DNA of 64,000 bases from Burkholderia sp. Nafp2/4-1b (GTDB lineage Bacteria; Pseudomonadota; Gammaproteobacteria; Burkholderiales; Burkholderiaceae), in the NCBI RefSeq assembly GCF_003635165.1, contig NZ_ML058606.1, positions 186,001-250,000 of the forward strand, written 5' to 3'. The position numbers and the translations under genes were made by a program. Shown here piece after piece: positions 35,174 to 43,537 of the stretch; the stretch's first letter is position 1; the number at the start of each line of letters is the position of its first letter. The notes under the pieces were generated by a model, which was not told where the DNA came from, ran no database searches, and saw nothing but the letters and a program-made list of their open reading frames with translations.

Positions 35174-35874
35174 GCGCGCTGCTCGACATTCGCGGTCTGC
35201 GCGCGTGGTACGGGATGCAGCCCGTGCTCGACGGCGTCGATCTCGCGCTGGCGCCGGGCGAGACGCTCGCGCTGCTCGGCCGCAACGGTTCCGGCCGCTC
35301 GACGCTCGCGAAGGCCGTGATGGGGCTCGTGCGCACCGCGGGCTCGGTGCGCATCGCCGGCGCCGAGTGCGTGGGCGCGCGCACGTTCGAGATCGCGCGG
35401 TGCGGCGTGGCTTACGTCGCCGAAAGCCGCGACGTGTTTCCGCTGCTGAGCGTGCGCGACAACCTGCGGCTCGGGCTGCGCGGCGTCAGCGGCGCGGCCG
35501 AACGCACGGCGCTCGACCGGCTGTTCGCGCGCTTTCCGCTGCTCGCCGCGCGAGCCGACGTGAAAGCAGGGCGGCTGTCGGGCGGCGAACAGCAGGTGCT
35601 CGCGCTGGTGCGCGCGCTCGCGGGCGGCCCGCGCGTGCTGATCGTCGACGAACCGGCCGAAGGGCTCGCGCCGCTCGCGGTCGACGAGGTCGGTGCGTGC
35701 CTCGCGGCGCTGCAGGCCGACGGCGTCGCGATCCTGCTGATCGAGCAGCGGCTGCAGCTCGCGCCGCGCGTCGCGCAGCGCGTCGCGGTAATGGGGCGCG
35801 GGCGGATCGTCTACGACGGTGCGCGCGAGCAGTTGGGGCGCGACGTCGTCAGCGCATGGCTGAGTGCCGGTTGA
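35170..35874 (+). CDS. livF: Branched-chain-type ABC ATPase LivF
   Basis: A 234-residue ABC ATPase. The signature RLSGGEQQ, Walker B VLIVDEPAEG and switch region LIEQR are intact. Walker A reads GRNGSGRST with Arg43 where lysine is expected (codon CGC at 35296-35298). I recall Arg variants in other beta-proteobacterial LivF proteins, so this need not be inactive. It closes the livHMGF run; no substrate-binding protein gene is nearby. Confidence 0.92.
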   Translation: MSALLDIRGLRAWYGMQPVLDGVDLALAPGETLALLGRNGSGRSTLAKAVMGLVRTAGSVRIAGAECVGARTFEIARCGVAYVAESRDVFPLLSVRDNLRLGLRGVSGAAERTALDRLFARFPLLAARADVKAGRLSGGEQQVLALVRALAGGPRVLIVDEPAEGLAPLAVDEVGACLAALQADGVAILLIEQRLQLAPRVAQRVAVMGRGRIVYDGAREQLGRDVVSAWLSAG

Positions 35875-36060
35875 GCGCACGTCCGCCTCGCCGATTGTTC
35901 GGCAAAGCCCGCCAGTCAATTCGTGTCGAGCCGCTTTATCGCGGCCGCGCGAACCGCGAAGATTGCCAGCAAGGCCGGTGCAGCGCGCGACGAGACGCAA
36001 TGCAACGCAACGCGCAACCGGCGCCCATCCATCGAAGTCTTCCGACTGAGGAATGCAATC

Positions 36061-36807
36061 ATGAGCAAGCTGGCAAACAAGGTAGCGATCGTCACGGGCG
36101 GTTCCAAGGGCATCGGCGCCGCGATCGCGAAGGCGCTCGCCGCCGAAGGCGCGGCGGTCGTCGTCAACTACGCGAGCAGCAAGGCGGGTGCCGACGCGGT
36201 CGTCGGTGCGATCGTCGAAGCGGGCGGCCGGGCGGTCGCGGTGGGCGGCGACGTGTCGAAGGCAGCGGACGCGCAGCGCATCGTCGACACCGCGATCGAC
36301 ACCTATGGCCGTCTCGACGTGCTGGTGAACAACTCCGGCGTGTACGAATTCGCGCCGATCGAGGCGATCACCGAAGAGCACTATCGCCGCCAGTTCGACA
36401 CGAACGTGTTCGGCGTGCTGCTGACGACGCAGGCCGCCGTCAAGCATCTCGGCGAAGGCGCGAGCATCATCAACATCAGCTCGGTCGTGACGAGCATCAC
36501 GCCGCCCGCGAGTGCCGTGTACAGCGGCACCAAGGGCGCCGTGGACGCGATCACCGGCGTGCTCGCGCTCGAACTCGGCCCGCGCAAGATTCGCGTGAAC
36601 GCGATCAACCCGGGGATGGTCGTGACCGAAGGCACGCACAGCGCGGGCATCATCGGCTCGGATCTCGACAAGCAGGTGCAAAGCCAGACGCCGCTCGGCC
36701 GCCTCGGCGAGCCGGACGACATCGCGTCGGTCGCCGTGTTCCTCGCGTCGGACGACGCGCGCTGGCTGACCGGCGAGCACCTCGTCGCGAGCGGCGGGCT
36801 GCACTGA
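36061..36807 (+). CDS. Short-chain dehydrogenase/reductase
   Basis: A 248-residue SDR with the cofactor motif TGGSKGIGAAIA, NNSG, catalytic Ser in NISSV and Tyr-x-x-x-Lys in YSGTK. The form matches NAD(P)H-dependent FabG/glucose-dehydrogenase-like members; substrate unknown. A GAGGAATG site precedes the ATG. The 186 bases before it hold no recognised element. It is convergent with the UPF0303 gene, only 20 bases apart. Confidence 0.9.
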   Translation: MSKLANKVAIVTGGSKGIGAAIAKALAAEGAAVVVNYASSKAGADAVVGAIVEAGGRAVAVGGDVSKAADAQRIVDTAIDTYGRLDVLVNNSGVYEFAPIEAITEEHYRRQFDTNVFGVLLTTQAAVKHLGEGASIINISSVVTSITPPASAVYSGTKGAVDAITGVLALELGPRKIRVNAINPGMVVTEGTHSAGIIGSDLDKQVQSQTPLGRLGEPDDIASVAVFLASDDARWLTGEHLVASGGLH

Positions 36808-36827
36808 GCACGCGCCGGCGCGCACCG

Positions 36828-37322
36828 CTACGCGATCATCGCGAGCGCGTTCGCGCCGACGTGCCAGCGCAGGCTTTCGACGACGAGCGCGTGATCGCGT
36901 GCGTCGTCGAGCCCCGCGATCGTCATCGCACCGACGATCGCGCCGCCGGCCACCCGCAACGGCACGCCGCCGCCGTCGAGCGCATAGTCGGCGTCCGACA
37001 ATCCCTGCGACTGCAACGACCAGCCGGCGCGGCGAAAGCGCGCGCCGACCTCGAGCGAACTGACACCGAAGCGCAACACCGTGTTCTGCCGGCGGCGGAT
37101 CGCGTCGCTGTCGGCCGCGCGGCTGCCGTCGAGTGCGCAGTAGAACAGCGGTGCCGCTTCGCCGACGATGCCGACCGCGATCGGCAGTCCGCGCCGCGAC
37201 GCGAGATTGACCGCGATGTCGCCGAGCCGGCGCGCGACGTCGGCATCGAAGTGCGGCAGCGTCGGAATCGACGCGATGTCGCCGGAGGGCGCGGGTGCGA
37301 AGCGCGGGAAGGTAGTCGCCAT
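36828..37322 (-). CDS. UPF0303 / GlcG-HbpS family protein
   Basis: A 164-residue protein of the GlcG/HbpS (DUF336) group in its UPF0303 form, with the pattern RRRQNTVLRFGVSSLEVGARF and DYALDGGGVPLRVAGGAIVGAMTIAGL. Some members bind haem or stress-related small molecules, but the function here is not known. It lies downstream of iolB on the same strand, about 110 bases away, so it could be the last gene of the iol operon or separate. Confidence 0.85.
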   Translation of the reverse strand: MATTFPRFAPAPSGDIASIPTLPHFDADVARRLGDIAVNLASRRGLPIAVGIVGEAAPLFYCALDGSRAADSDAIRRRQNTVLRFGVSSLEVGARFRRAGWSLQSQGLSDADYALDGGGVPLRVAGGAIVGAMTIAGLDDARDHALVVESLRWHVGANALAMIA

Positions 37323-37360
37323 GGCTGCTCCGTGTCGTCGCAAGTGCGGTTCGTGTGAGC

Positions 37361-37392
37361 GTCGGACGCTGGACGTCGGACGCTGGACGTCG
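37361..37392. repeat. 14-bp tandem repeat
   Basis: GTCGGACGCTGGAC occurs twice in tandem (37361-37374, 37375-37388) and restarts as GTCG. It lies between the UPF0303 and iolB genes. The role is unknown. Confidence 0.75.
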
Positions 37393-37435
37393 CGCGCCGG
37401 CCGCCGAGCGCTCGGCGCATCAACGCATCAATGCC

Positions 37436-38254
37436 TCAACGTTTCGGCGCCGCGTCGAGCATCCACTCGTGCGCAGGGTCGTTCTTGAACGCCCATGCGC
37501 GGCTCGGCCCGGCCATCACGTTCAGGTAGTACAGGTTGTAGCCGTGCGGCGCGACCACCGGGTGATAGCCTCGCGGCACCATCACGACGTCGTGGTTCTC
37601 GATCGCGCACGCTTCGTCGAGGCTGCGATCGTCCGTGTACACGCGCTGGAACGCGAAACCCTGCGGCGGATCGATCCGGTGGTAATAGGTTTCCTCGAGC
37701 GACGTTTCGTCGGGCGCCGCGTCGCGATCGTGCTTGTGCGGCGGATAGCTGCTCGAATGGCTCGCGGGCGTGACCACTTCGACGACCAGCAGCCGGTCCG
37801 CGGCCGGGTTGTCGCCCATCAGGATGTCGCACACGTAGCGCGTGTTGGTGCCTTGCCCGCGCACCGCGCGGCGCATCCGTTCGCCGTCGAGGCGCTGCAC
37901 GCGCTTGTCGCCGCTCACGTACGGCGCCGTGCACAGCGCGACTTCCGCGTCGCGCGTCGCGACCAGCGTGACGGTCTTGCCGCCCGGCACGTACAGCGCG
38001 TCCGGCGACACGTCCTCGAACACGCTGTCGCGCTTGCCGAGCGCATCGTAGTTCTCGCCGTCGACTTCGGCGCGCACCGTGCCCGTGAGCAGGACCACGC
38101 ACAGCTCGCGCGTACCCGTATCGACCGTTTCGGTGTCGCCCGCCTTCAGGCGCAGCGCACGAAAGCCGACATGTTTCCAGCCGGCGGATTCCGGCGTGAC
38201 GTTGCAGATTTCGCGCTCAGGCGATGCCTTGACCAGCAGGGGAGAAATCGTCAT
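37436..38254 (-). CDS. iolB: 5-deoxy-glucuronate isomerase IolB
   Basis: A 272-residue bicupin that isomerises 5-deoxyglucuronate to 2-deoxy-5-keto-gluconate, after the IolD hydrolysis step. Metal-binding motifs HKHD and LEETYYHR are present in SYPPHKHDRD...LEETYYHRIDP, and the C-terminus holds GYHPVVAPHGYNLYYLNVMAG, a hallmark of IolB. It is the last clear iol gene on this strand after iolC, iolD and iolE, with 46 bases to iolE. Confidence 0.95.
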   Translation of the reverse strand: MTISPLLVKASPEREICNVTPESAGWKHVGFRALRLKAGDTETVDTGTRELCVVLLTGTVRAEVDGENYDALGKRDSVFEDVSPDALYVPGGKTVTLVATRDAEVALCTAPYVSGDKRVQRLDGERMRRAVRGQGTNTRYVCDILMGDNPAADRLLVVEVVTPASHSSSYPPHKHDRDAAPDETSLEETYYHRIDPPQGFAFQRVYTDDRSLDEACAIENHDVVMVPRGYHPVVAPHGYNLYYLNVMAGPSRAWAFKNDPAHEWMLDAAPKR

Positions 38255-38300
38255 GGAGTGGGTTCCTCGATGAGGTGACGGCGCTCAAGCATTCATGCAC

Positions 38301-39230
38301 TCAGGCGCTCAACCGGTCGACGATCGCGCGCAGCGAATCGTAGCCCTTCTTCGCATACTGATAGCTCGGCGCGACGGCCGGATCCTGCTCGGCCTCGACG
38401 ACGAGCCAGCCTTCGTAGCCGGCATCCTTCAGCGTGCGCAGCGTCGCTTCGTAATCGAGCGCGCCGTCGCCCGGTACGGTGAAGGTGCCGTTGATCACGC
38501 CGTTCAGGAAGCTCCAGCCGCCGTTGCGCGCCTGCGTGACGACCTGCGGCCGCACGTCCTTGCAGTGCACGTGCACGACCCGCGATACGTGCTTCTTCAG
38601 CAGCGCGACCGGATCGGCCGCGCCGCCGAAATACGCATGGCCGGTGTCGAACAGCAGGAACACCTTCGCGGGATCGGTCAGCGCCATCAGCCGGTCGACA
38701 TCGTCAGGCGATTCGACGTACGCACCCATGTGGTGATGGTAGGCGAGCTTGATCCCGTAGGCGTCGAGCAGATGCGCGCCGAACGCGTCGAGGCGCGCCG
38801 CGTAGCGCCGCCAGGTTGCGTCGTCGACGAAACGCGGCCGCTTTGCGACCGGCGTGTCGATGCTGCCCTGGATCGTGCCCGCGCATTCGCCGTACACGAC
38901 GACCTTCACGTCGTTGAATTGCAGCTTCGTCATGTGTGCACGGCAGCGCTCGATCTCGGCGGCAACCGCATCGGCATCGCTCATGCCCGGCGCGACTTCC
39001 GCGAGGAAGCCCGAATACCAGCCCGACACGCACACGAGCCCGAACTCGGCGAGCTTCGCCTTCAGCTCGGGGCCCGTCTTCGGAAACTTGTTGCCGAGCT
39101 CGAAGCCCGCATAGCCGATCTCGGCACCTTCCTTCAGCGCCGTCTCGAGCGGCGTCTCGCCGCCGAGCGACGGCAGGTCGTCGTTCATCCACGACAGGGG
39201 ATTGATACCGATGCGAACGTTCCAGCTCAT
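38301..39230 (-). CDS. iolE: Myo-inosose-2 dehydratase IolE
   Basis: A 309-residue TIM-barrel protein that dehydrates 2-keto-myo-inositol. Marks are RIGINPLSWMNDDLPSLGG at the N-terminus, the metal region AYHHHMG, LLFDTGHAYFGG, HCKDVR and VEAEQDP. The start MSWNVRIGINP was chosen; the frame is open further upstream but without conservation. It is the third gene of the minus-strand iol operon, 62 bases after iolD. Confidence 0.95.
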   Translation of the reverse strand: MSWNVRIGINPLSWMNDDLPSLGGETPLETALKEGAEIGYAGFELGNKFPKTGPELKAKLAEFGLVCVSGWYSGFLAEVAPGMSDADAVAAEIERCRAHMTKLQFNDVKVVVYGECAGTIQGSIDTPVAKRPRFVDDATWRRYAARLDAFGAHLLDAYGIKLAYHHHMGAYVESPDDVDRLMALTDPAKVFLLFDTGHAYFGGAADPVALLKKHVSRVVHVHCKDVRPQVVTQARNGGWSFLNGVINGTFTVPGDGALDYEATLRTLKDAGYEGWLVVEAEQDPAVAPSYQYAKKGYDSLRAIVDRLSA

Positions 39231-39292
39231 GACGTGCGTCCTTGATTCGAATGTTGTTTTTACCGGTGCGGCAGATGGACAGGGCAGGTGCA

Positions 39293-41176
39293 TCAACGCC
39301 GCTGCCGGGTTTTCTCGTCGAGATACGTCTGGTGCGCGCGTTCGACGCCGGCGCGCGCGGACACTTGCGGCACCGCGACTTCCCACCATGCGCCGCCGTC
39401 CTCCGTCGTGCGCTCGTGCGTCGTGTCGATCACCAGCACCTGGCTCGTTTTCGCCGCACGCGCACGCTTCATCTCGTGGCGCAGCTCGGCCACGTCGCGC
39501 ACGTGCACGGCTTCTGCGCCCATCGAGCGCGCATGCATCGCGAAGTCGATCGTCGAGCGTTCGCCGCCTTCCGGCACGCAGTCGTCGAGCATGTTGTTGA
39601 AGCTCGCGCCGCCGCAATTCAGCTGCAGCCGCTCGATGCAGCCGTAGCCGCGGTTGTCGAGGATCACGACGATGATCTTGCGACCGAGCAGCACGGACGT
39701 CGCGAGCTCCGCGTTGAGCATCATGTACGAGCCGTCGCCGACGATCACGATCACTTCGCGCTCGGGCCGCGCGAGCTTCGCGCCGAGACCGCCCGCGACC
39801 TCGTAGCCCATGCACGAGTACGCATAGTCCATGTGATAGTTGCCCGGCACGCCGCTGCGCCACAGCTTGTGCAGCTCGGCCGGCAGCGTGCCGGCCGCGC
39901 ACACGACGAGATCGTCGCGCGCGCTGTCGCGTCCCGCGTCCGCCGCCGAGTCGCGCACCGCGCCGATCACTTCGGCGTCGTACGGCAGCGTGTCCTTCGG
40001 CACGCGCGTGGTCAGCTCGGTCACGCGCGCGTTCCACGCGGCGGCGTGGTCGCGGTTCGCGGCGGTCCATGCGGCATCCGCTTGCCAGCCGGCGAGCGCG
40101 GCCGACAACTGGCCGAGCCCCGTGCGCGCATCGGCGATCAACTGCCGGCCGCGCTTCTTGCCCGCGTCGAACGGCTGCACGTTCAGGCTCAGGAGCGTCG
40201 CGTTGCCGAACAGCGCATGCGAGCCGGTCGTGAAGTCCTGCAGCCGCGTGCCGACCGCGAACACCACGTCGGCCTGCGCGGCCGCGCGGTTCGCGGCGGG
40301 CGAGCCCGTCACGCCGATCGAGCCGAGGTTCAGCGGGTGGTCCCACGCGAGGCTGCCTTTGCCGGCCTGCGATTCGGCGACCGGCACGCCGTGCGTGTCG
40401 GCGAAATTGCGCAGCGCGTCCCACGCCTGGCTGTACAGCACGCCGCCGCCGGCGACGATCAGCGGCTTCTTCGCGGCCTTCAGCACGTCGAGCGCATCGG
40501 CGAGTTCGAGCGCGTCGGCCGGCGGCCGGCGCATCCGGATCACCGGCGGCGCGAAGAAATCCTCGGGCCAGTCGTACGCGAAGGTCTGCACGTCCTGCGG
40601 CAGCGCGAGACACACGGGCCCGCATTGCGCCGGGTCGGTCATCACCTGGATCGCGCGCGGCAGTGCGACGAGCAACTGCTCGGGCGACGTGATGCGGTCG
40701 AAGTAGCGCGTGACCGGCCGGAAGCAGTCGTTCGCGCTGACGTCGCCCTGTTCGAAATCCTCGACCTGTTGCAGCACGGGGTCGGGCAATCGCGACACGA
40801 ACACGTCGCCGGGCAGCAGCAACAGCGGCAGCCGGCCGACGTGCGCGAGCGCGGCGGAGGTCAGCATGTTGGTCGCGCCCGGGCCGATGCTCGATGTCGC
40901 GGCCATCATCCGCTGACGGAAATTCGCCTTCGCGAACGCGACGGCCGCGTTCGCCATCCCTTGCTCGTTGTGCGCGCGGAACGTCGGCAGCCGGTCCTTC
41001 TCTGCATGCAGCGCCTCGCCGAGGCCGGCCACGTTGCCGTGGCCGAAGATCGCGAACACGCCGCCGCAGTACGGCAGGATCTCGGTGCGGCCGTCCGGCT
41101 GGACGACTTCGGCGCGCAGGGCGGCCAGGTAGCGCACGAGCGCCTGGCTGACGGTCAGTCTCACGGTGGTGGTCAT
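39293..41176 (-). CDS. iolD: 3D-(3,5/4)-trihydroxycyclohexane-1,2-dione hydrolase IolD
   Basis: A 627-residue thiamine-diphosphate enzyme that opens the ring of the trihydroxycyclohexanedione to 5-deoxyglucuronate. The N-terminal AHNEQGMANAAVAFAKA gives the ThDP glutamate, and the C-terminal part includes GDGSYMML with the ThDP-metal aspartate and NRGYGCIERLQ. Length matches IolD. Start at the ATG read MTTTVRL. It lies between iolC and iolE on the minus strand. Confidence 0.96.
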   Translation of the reverse strand: MTTTVRLTVSQALVRYLAALRAEVVQPDGRTEILPYCGGVFAIFGHGNVAGLGEALHAEKDRLPTFRAHNEQGMANAAVAFAKANFRQRMMAATSSIGPGATNMLTSAALAHVGRLPLLLLPGDVFVSRLPDPVLQQVEDFEQGDVSANDCFRPVTRYFDRITSPEQLLVALPRAIQVMTDPAQCGPVCLALPQDVQTFAYDWPEDFFAPPVIRMRRPPADALELADALDVLKAAKKPLIVAGGGVLYSQAWDALRNFADTHGVPVAESQAGKGSLAWDHPLNLGSIGVTGSPAANRAAAQADVVFAVGTRLQDFTTGSHALFGNATLLSLNVQPFDAGKKRGRQLIADARTGLGQLSAALAGWQADAAWTAANRDHAAAWNARVTELTTRVPKDTLPYDAEVIGAVRDSAADAGRDSARDDLVVCAAGTLPAELHKLWRSGVPGNYHMDYAYSCMGYEVAGGLGAKLARPEREVIVIVGDGSYMMLNAELATSVLLGRKIIVVILDNRGYGCIERLQLNCGGASFNNMLDDCVPEGGERSTIDFAMHARSMGAEAVHVRDVAELRHEMKRARAAKTSQVLVIDTTHERTTEDGGAWWEVAVPQVSARAGVERAHQTYLDEKTRQRR

Positions 41177-41261
41177 CGTCTGTCGATCAGGAAGAGTCGG
41201 GTGGTGATTACGGGCACGGGCAACTGTCGGGCCTCGATCGCGGGCATCCATCGACCCCGCA

Positions 41262-43220
41262 TCAGGCCGCGGCGGCGGCGCGCGCGGCGCCACGGCGCGC
41301 GAGCCACGCGTCGACCAGTTGCGCGAAATTGCCGGCCACTTCGTCGATCAGCGCCTGGTCGTCGATCCGGCCGGCGAGCCAGTTCAGCGATGCATCGACC
41401 CACAGCGTGCGCCCGACCATGAAGCCCTTGACGATCGGGTTGGTCGCCGAGCGGAAGCTGTCGACCAGATATTGCAGCGGCTGGTTCAGCCCGAGGATCA
41501 CAGCGCCCCGGCAGTACGGATCGCGCTCGGCCACCAGCGTTTCGAGCCGCGCCCAGCCGTCCGCGCTCATCGGCGCGAGCTTCCACCATTCGGGCATCAC
41601 GCCGAGGTTGTAGAAGCGCGCGACCGTGCGCAGCACCGCGTCGTCCTCGGTGCCGGCCGGCGTGACCGCGCGCGGCGGGATGATTTCCAGCAGCAGCTCG
41701 TTGCCGCTCGCGCGCGTGGCTTCCCACAGCTCCAGCACGCGCTGCTCCTGCGCGACGCGCAGGTCGACGTCGTCGTCGGGGTGGTAGTGGACGAGGCACT
41801 TCACGACCTGCTCGGTCGGCCAGTGCGTGAGCGCCGAGCCGACCGAGCGCGTGTCGTCGAAGCAGAGCGGCCGCGAGCCGGGCAGCTCGACCGGGCGCCC
41901 GACCCACCAGCCGCGGCCGGTGGCCGACGCGAGCGCATCGCTGCCGTACGCGCCGCCGTCGATCAGCACGCCCACATGGCCTTCGATGCGGCGCTCGCGC
42001 TCGACCTGTTCGGCCGCGCGCACGAGCAGGCGCTTGAGTGTCTTGATCCGCGCCTCGTCGGCACCGGCCTGCACCGCGAGTTCGTAGAACTGGCTACGAT
42101 GGTCGAACGCCATCACGCACAGGTCGTCCCATTCGCGGCGCGGCACCGTCACGCGATGCAGGTGCGCGAGCGTGCGGTCGGCATCCACCTGCGGATTGCG
42201 GCTGCCGCCGAACCAGTGCGCGAGCTCGGCCGGCGTCGGCATCGCGGCCGAACACGCGTGGCGCGACACGACGATCGCGCCGCACGCGTTCGCGATGCGC
42301 GTCGAATCGGCCCAGTCGCGCCCGCGCAGCAGCCCCGACAGCAGGCCCGACAGGAACGCGTCGCCCGCGCCGAGCACATTCAGCACTTCGACACGTTCGC
42401 CGTGAAAGGTCGGCGCATCGTCGATGCGCGCGGGGACGTCGCGTTCGATCACGCAGCAGCCGAGCGCGCCGCGCTTGACCACCAGCACCGCGTTGCTCGC
42501 GCGGCGCACGGCCTCGAGCGACGCGATCAGGTCGTGCGGCACGCCGCCCGCGATCAGGAATTCCTCCTCGGTGCCGACCAGCAGGTCGAATTCGCCGAGC
42601 ACCTGCTGCAGTTGCCGCGTGACGTGCGCGTCCGGAACGTAGCGGTTTTCGCCCGCGCCGCGCGCGGTCAAGCCCCACAACACCGGCCGGTAGTCGATGT
42701 CGAGAATCCGCACGACGCCGTGGCGGCGCGCGTAGCCGAGCGCGGTCAGCGACGCTTCGCGGGTGGCCGGCGTGGACAGATGCGTGCCGGTGATCGCGAG
42801 CGCGCGGCAGCCGGCGATGAAGTCCTCGCGGATCTCGTCGGCGCGCACGGCCATGTCCGCGCAGTTCTCGCGCACGAACAGCAGCGGGAAGGTGTCGCGA
42901 TCCTTCAGCCCGAGCAGCACGAGCGCGGTCTGGCGCTCCGGGTCGGTCTGCAGCTGGCTCGTGTCGCAGCCTTCGCGCTCGAGCGTCTCGCGCACGAAGC
43001 GGCCCATCTGCTCGTCGCCGACGCGCGAGATCATCGCGGTCTTCAGCCCGAGCCGGGCGACGCCGAACGCGACGTTGCCCGACGAGCCGCCGAGATACAT
43101 CTGGAAGCTGCGCGCATCCTCCAGGCGGCTGCCGTACTGCTGCGCGTAGAGATCCACGGCGACGCGGCCGAGGCAGGCGAGATCGATGGGGCGGTCAGTC
43201 GGAAAGTTCAACGGGCTCAT
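41262..43220 (-). CDS. iolC: IolC kinase fused to DUF2090 aldolase domain
   Basis: A 652-residue fusion. The first ~330 residues are a PfkB-family 5-dehydro-2-deoxygluconokinase (DLACLGRVAVDLYAQQYG, LGGSSGNVAFG, and catalytic GAGDAF). The rest is a DUF2090 TIM-barrel aldolase domain (WDDLCVMAFDHRSQF, VLIDGGAYGSDAL, WKLAPMS). Such fusions are annotated as kinase plus 5-dehydro-2-deoxyphosphogluconate aldolase, which explains the lack of a separate iolJ. It is the first gene of the minus-strand operon and opposes the inositol transporter genes. Confidence 0.94.
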   Translation of the reverse strand: MSPLNFPTDRPIDLACLGRVAVDLYAQQYGSRLEDARSFQMYLGGSSGNVAFGVARLGLKTAMISRVGDEQMGRFVRETLEREGCDTSQLQTDPERQTALVLLGLKDRDTFPLLFVRENCADMAVRADEIREDFIAGCRALAITGTHLSTPATREASLTALGYARRHGVVRILDIDYRPVLWGLTARGAGENRYVPDAHVTRQLQQVLGEFDLLVGTEEEFLIAGGVPHDLIASLEAVRRASNAVLVVKRGALGCCVIERDVPARIDDAPTFHGERVEVLNVLGAGDAFLSGLLSGLLRGRDWADSTRIANACGAIVVSRHACSAAMPTPAELAHWFGGSRNPQVDADRTLAHLHRVTVPRREWDDLCVMAFDHRSQFYELAVQAGADEARIKTLKRLLVRAAEQVERERRIEGHVGVLIDGGAYGSDALASATGRGWWVGRPVELPGSRPLCFDDTRSVGSALTHWPTEQVVKCLVHYHPDDDVDLRVAQEQRVLELWEATRASGNELLLEIIPPRAVTPAGTEDDAVLRTVARFYNLGVMPEWWKLAPMSADGWARLETLVAERDPYCRGAVILGLNQPLQYLVDSFRSATNPIVKGFMVGRTLWVDASLNWLAGRIDDQALIDEVAGNFAQLVDAWLARRGAARAAAAA

Positions 43221-43365
43221 ATCACGTATCACGCTCGCGGCCGGCGTTCGACCGTGCCGGCGGATTAGGGGACCGATCGAGCGGCGCTGGCGCGCCACGC
43301 CTGCGGCATGACACACGAGCACCTGCCGCATCGAATCGGGCTACGGAACGGAGTCTAGGCCTTTT

Positions 43366-43379
43366 GGAAATACAGTTCC
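43366..43379. promoter_or_regulatory. Candidate IolR/RpiR operator 1
   Basis: GGAA-ATACAG-TTCC is an exact GGAA-N6-TTCC dyad, the form I recall for IolR of Sinorhizobium meliloti, also an RpiR-type inositol regulator. It lies in the divergent promoter, 30 bases from a second site. Confidence 0.55.
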
Positions 43380-43395
43380 CTAGGTGAAATCACGT

Positions 43396-43409
43396 AGAAA
43401 TAAATTTCC
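43396..43409. promoter_or_regulatory. Candidate IolR/RpiR operator 2
   Basis: AGAA-ATAAAT-TTCC matches the GGAA-N6-TTCC form in seven of eight half-site bases. Its centre is 30 bp from the first site, close to three helical turns, so both could be bound on one DNA face. Confidence 0.45.
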
Positions 43410-43537
43410 AAATCGTCGAGGAAGTGATCTACAGTTTCATCCGGATGCTTCAGTCCCGATCGGACCAGATCGGACTCGGCACGACGGCGCGCAACGCGCC
43501 GCTTTCCGCCCCCCGGAGATGAGGAGACAGAGTGATC

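Larger units (their letters stand above)
43221..43537. promoter_or_regulatory. Divergent promoter region iolC / inositol importer
   Basis: This 317-base gap has no gene. It separates two operons for inositol use and holds an A+T-rich core at about 43360-43425 with two dyads. I could not fix -10 and -35 boxes with confidence. Confidence 0.6.

Noticed and set aside
41319..43268. Long plus-strand frame opposite iolC
   Set aside because: Antisense shadow of a certain gene, of skewed composition and with no recognised domain.
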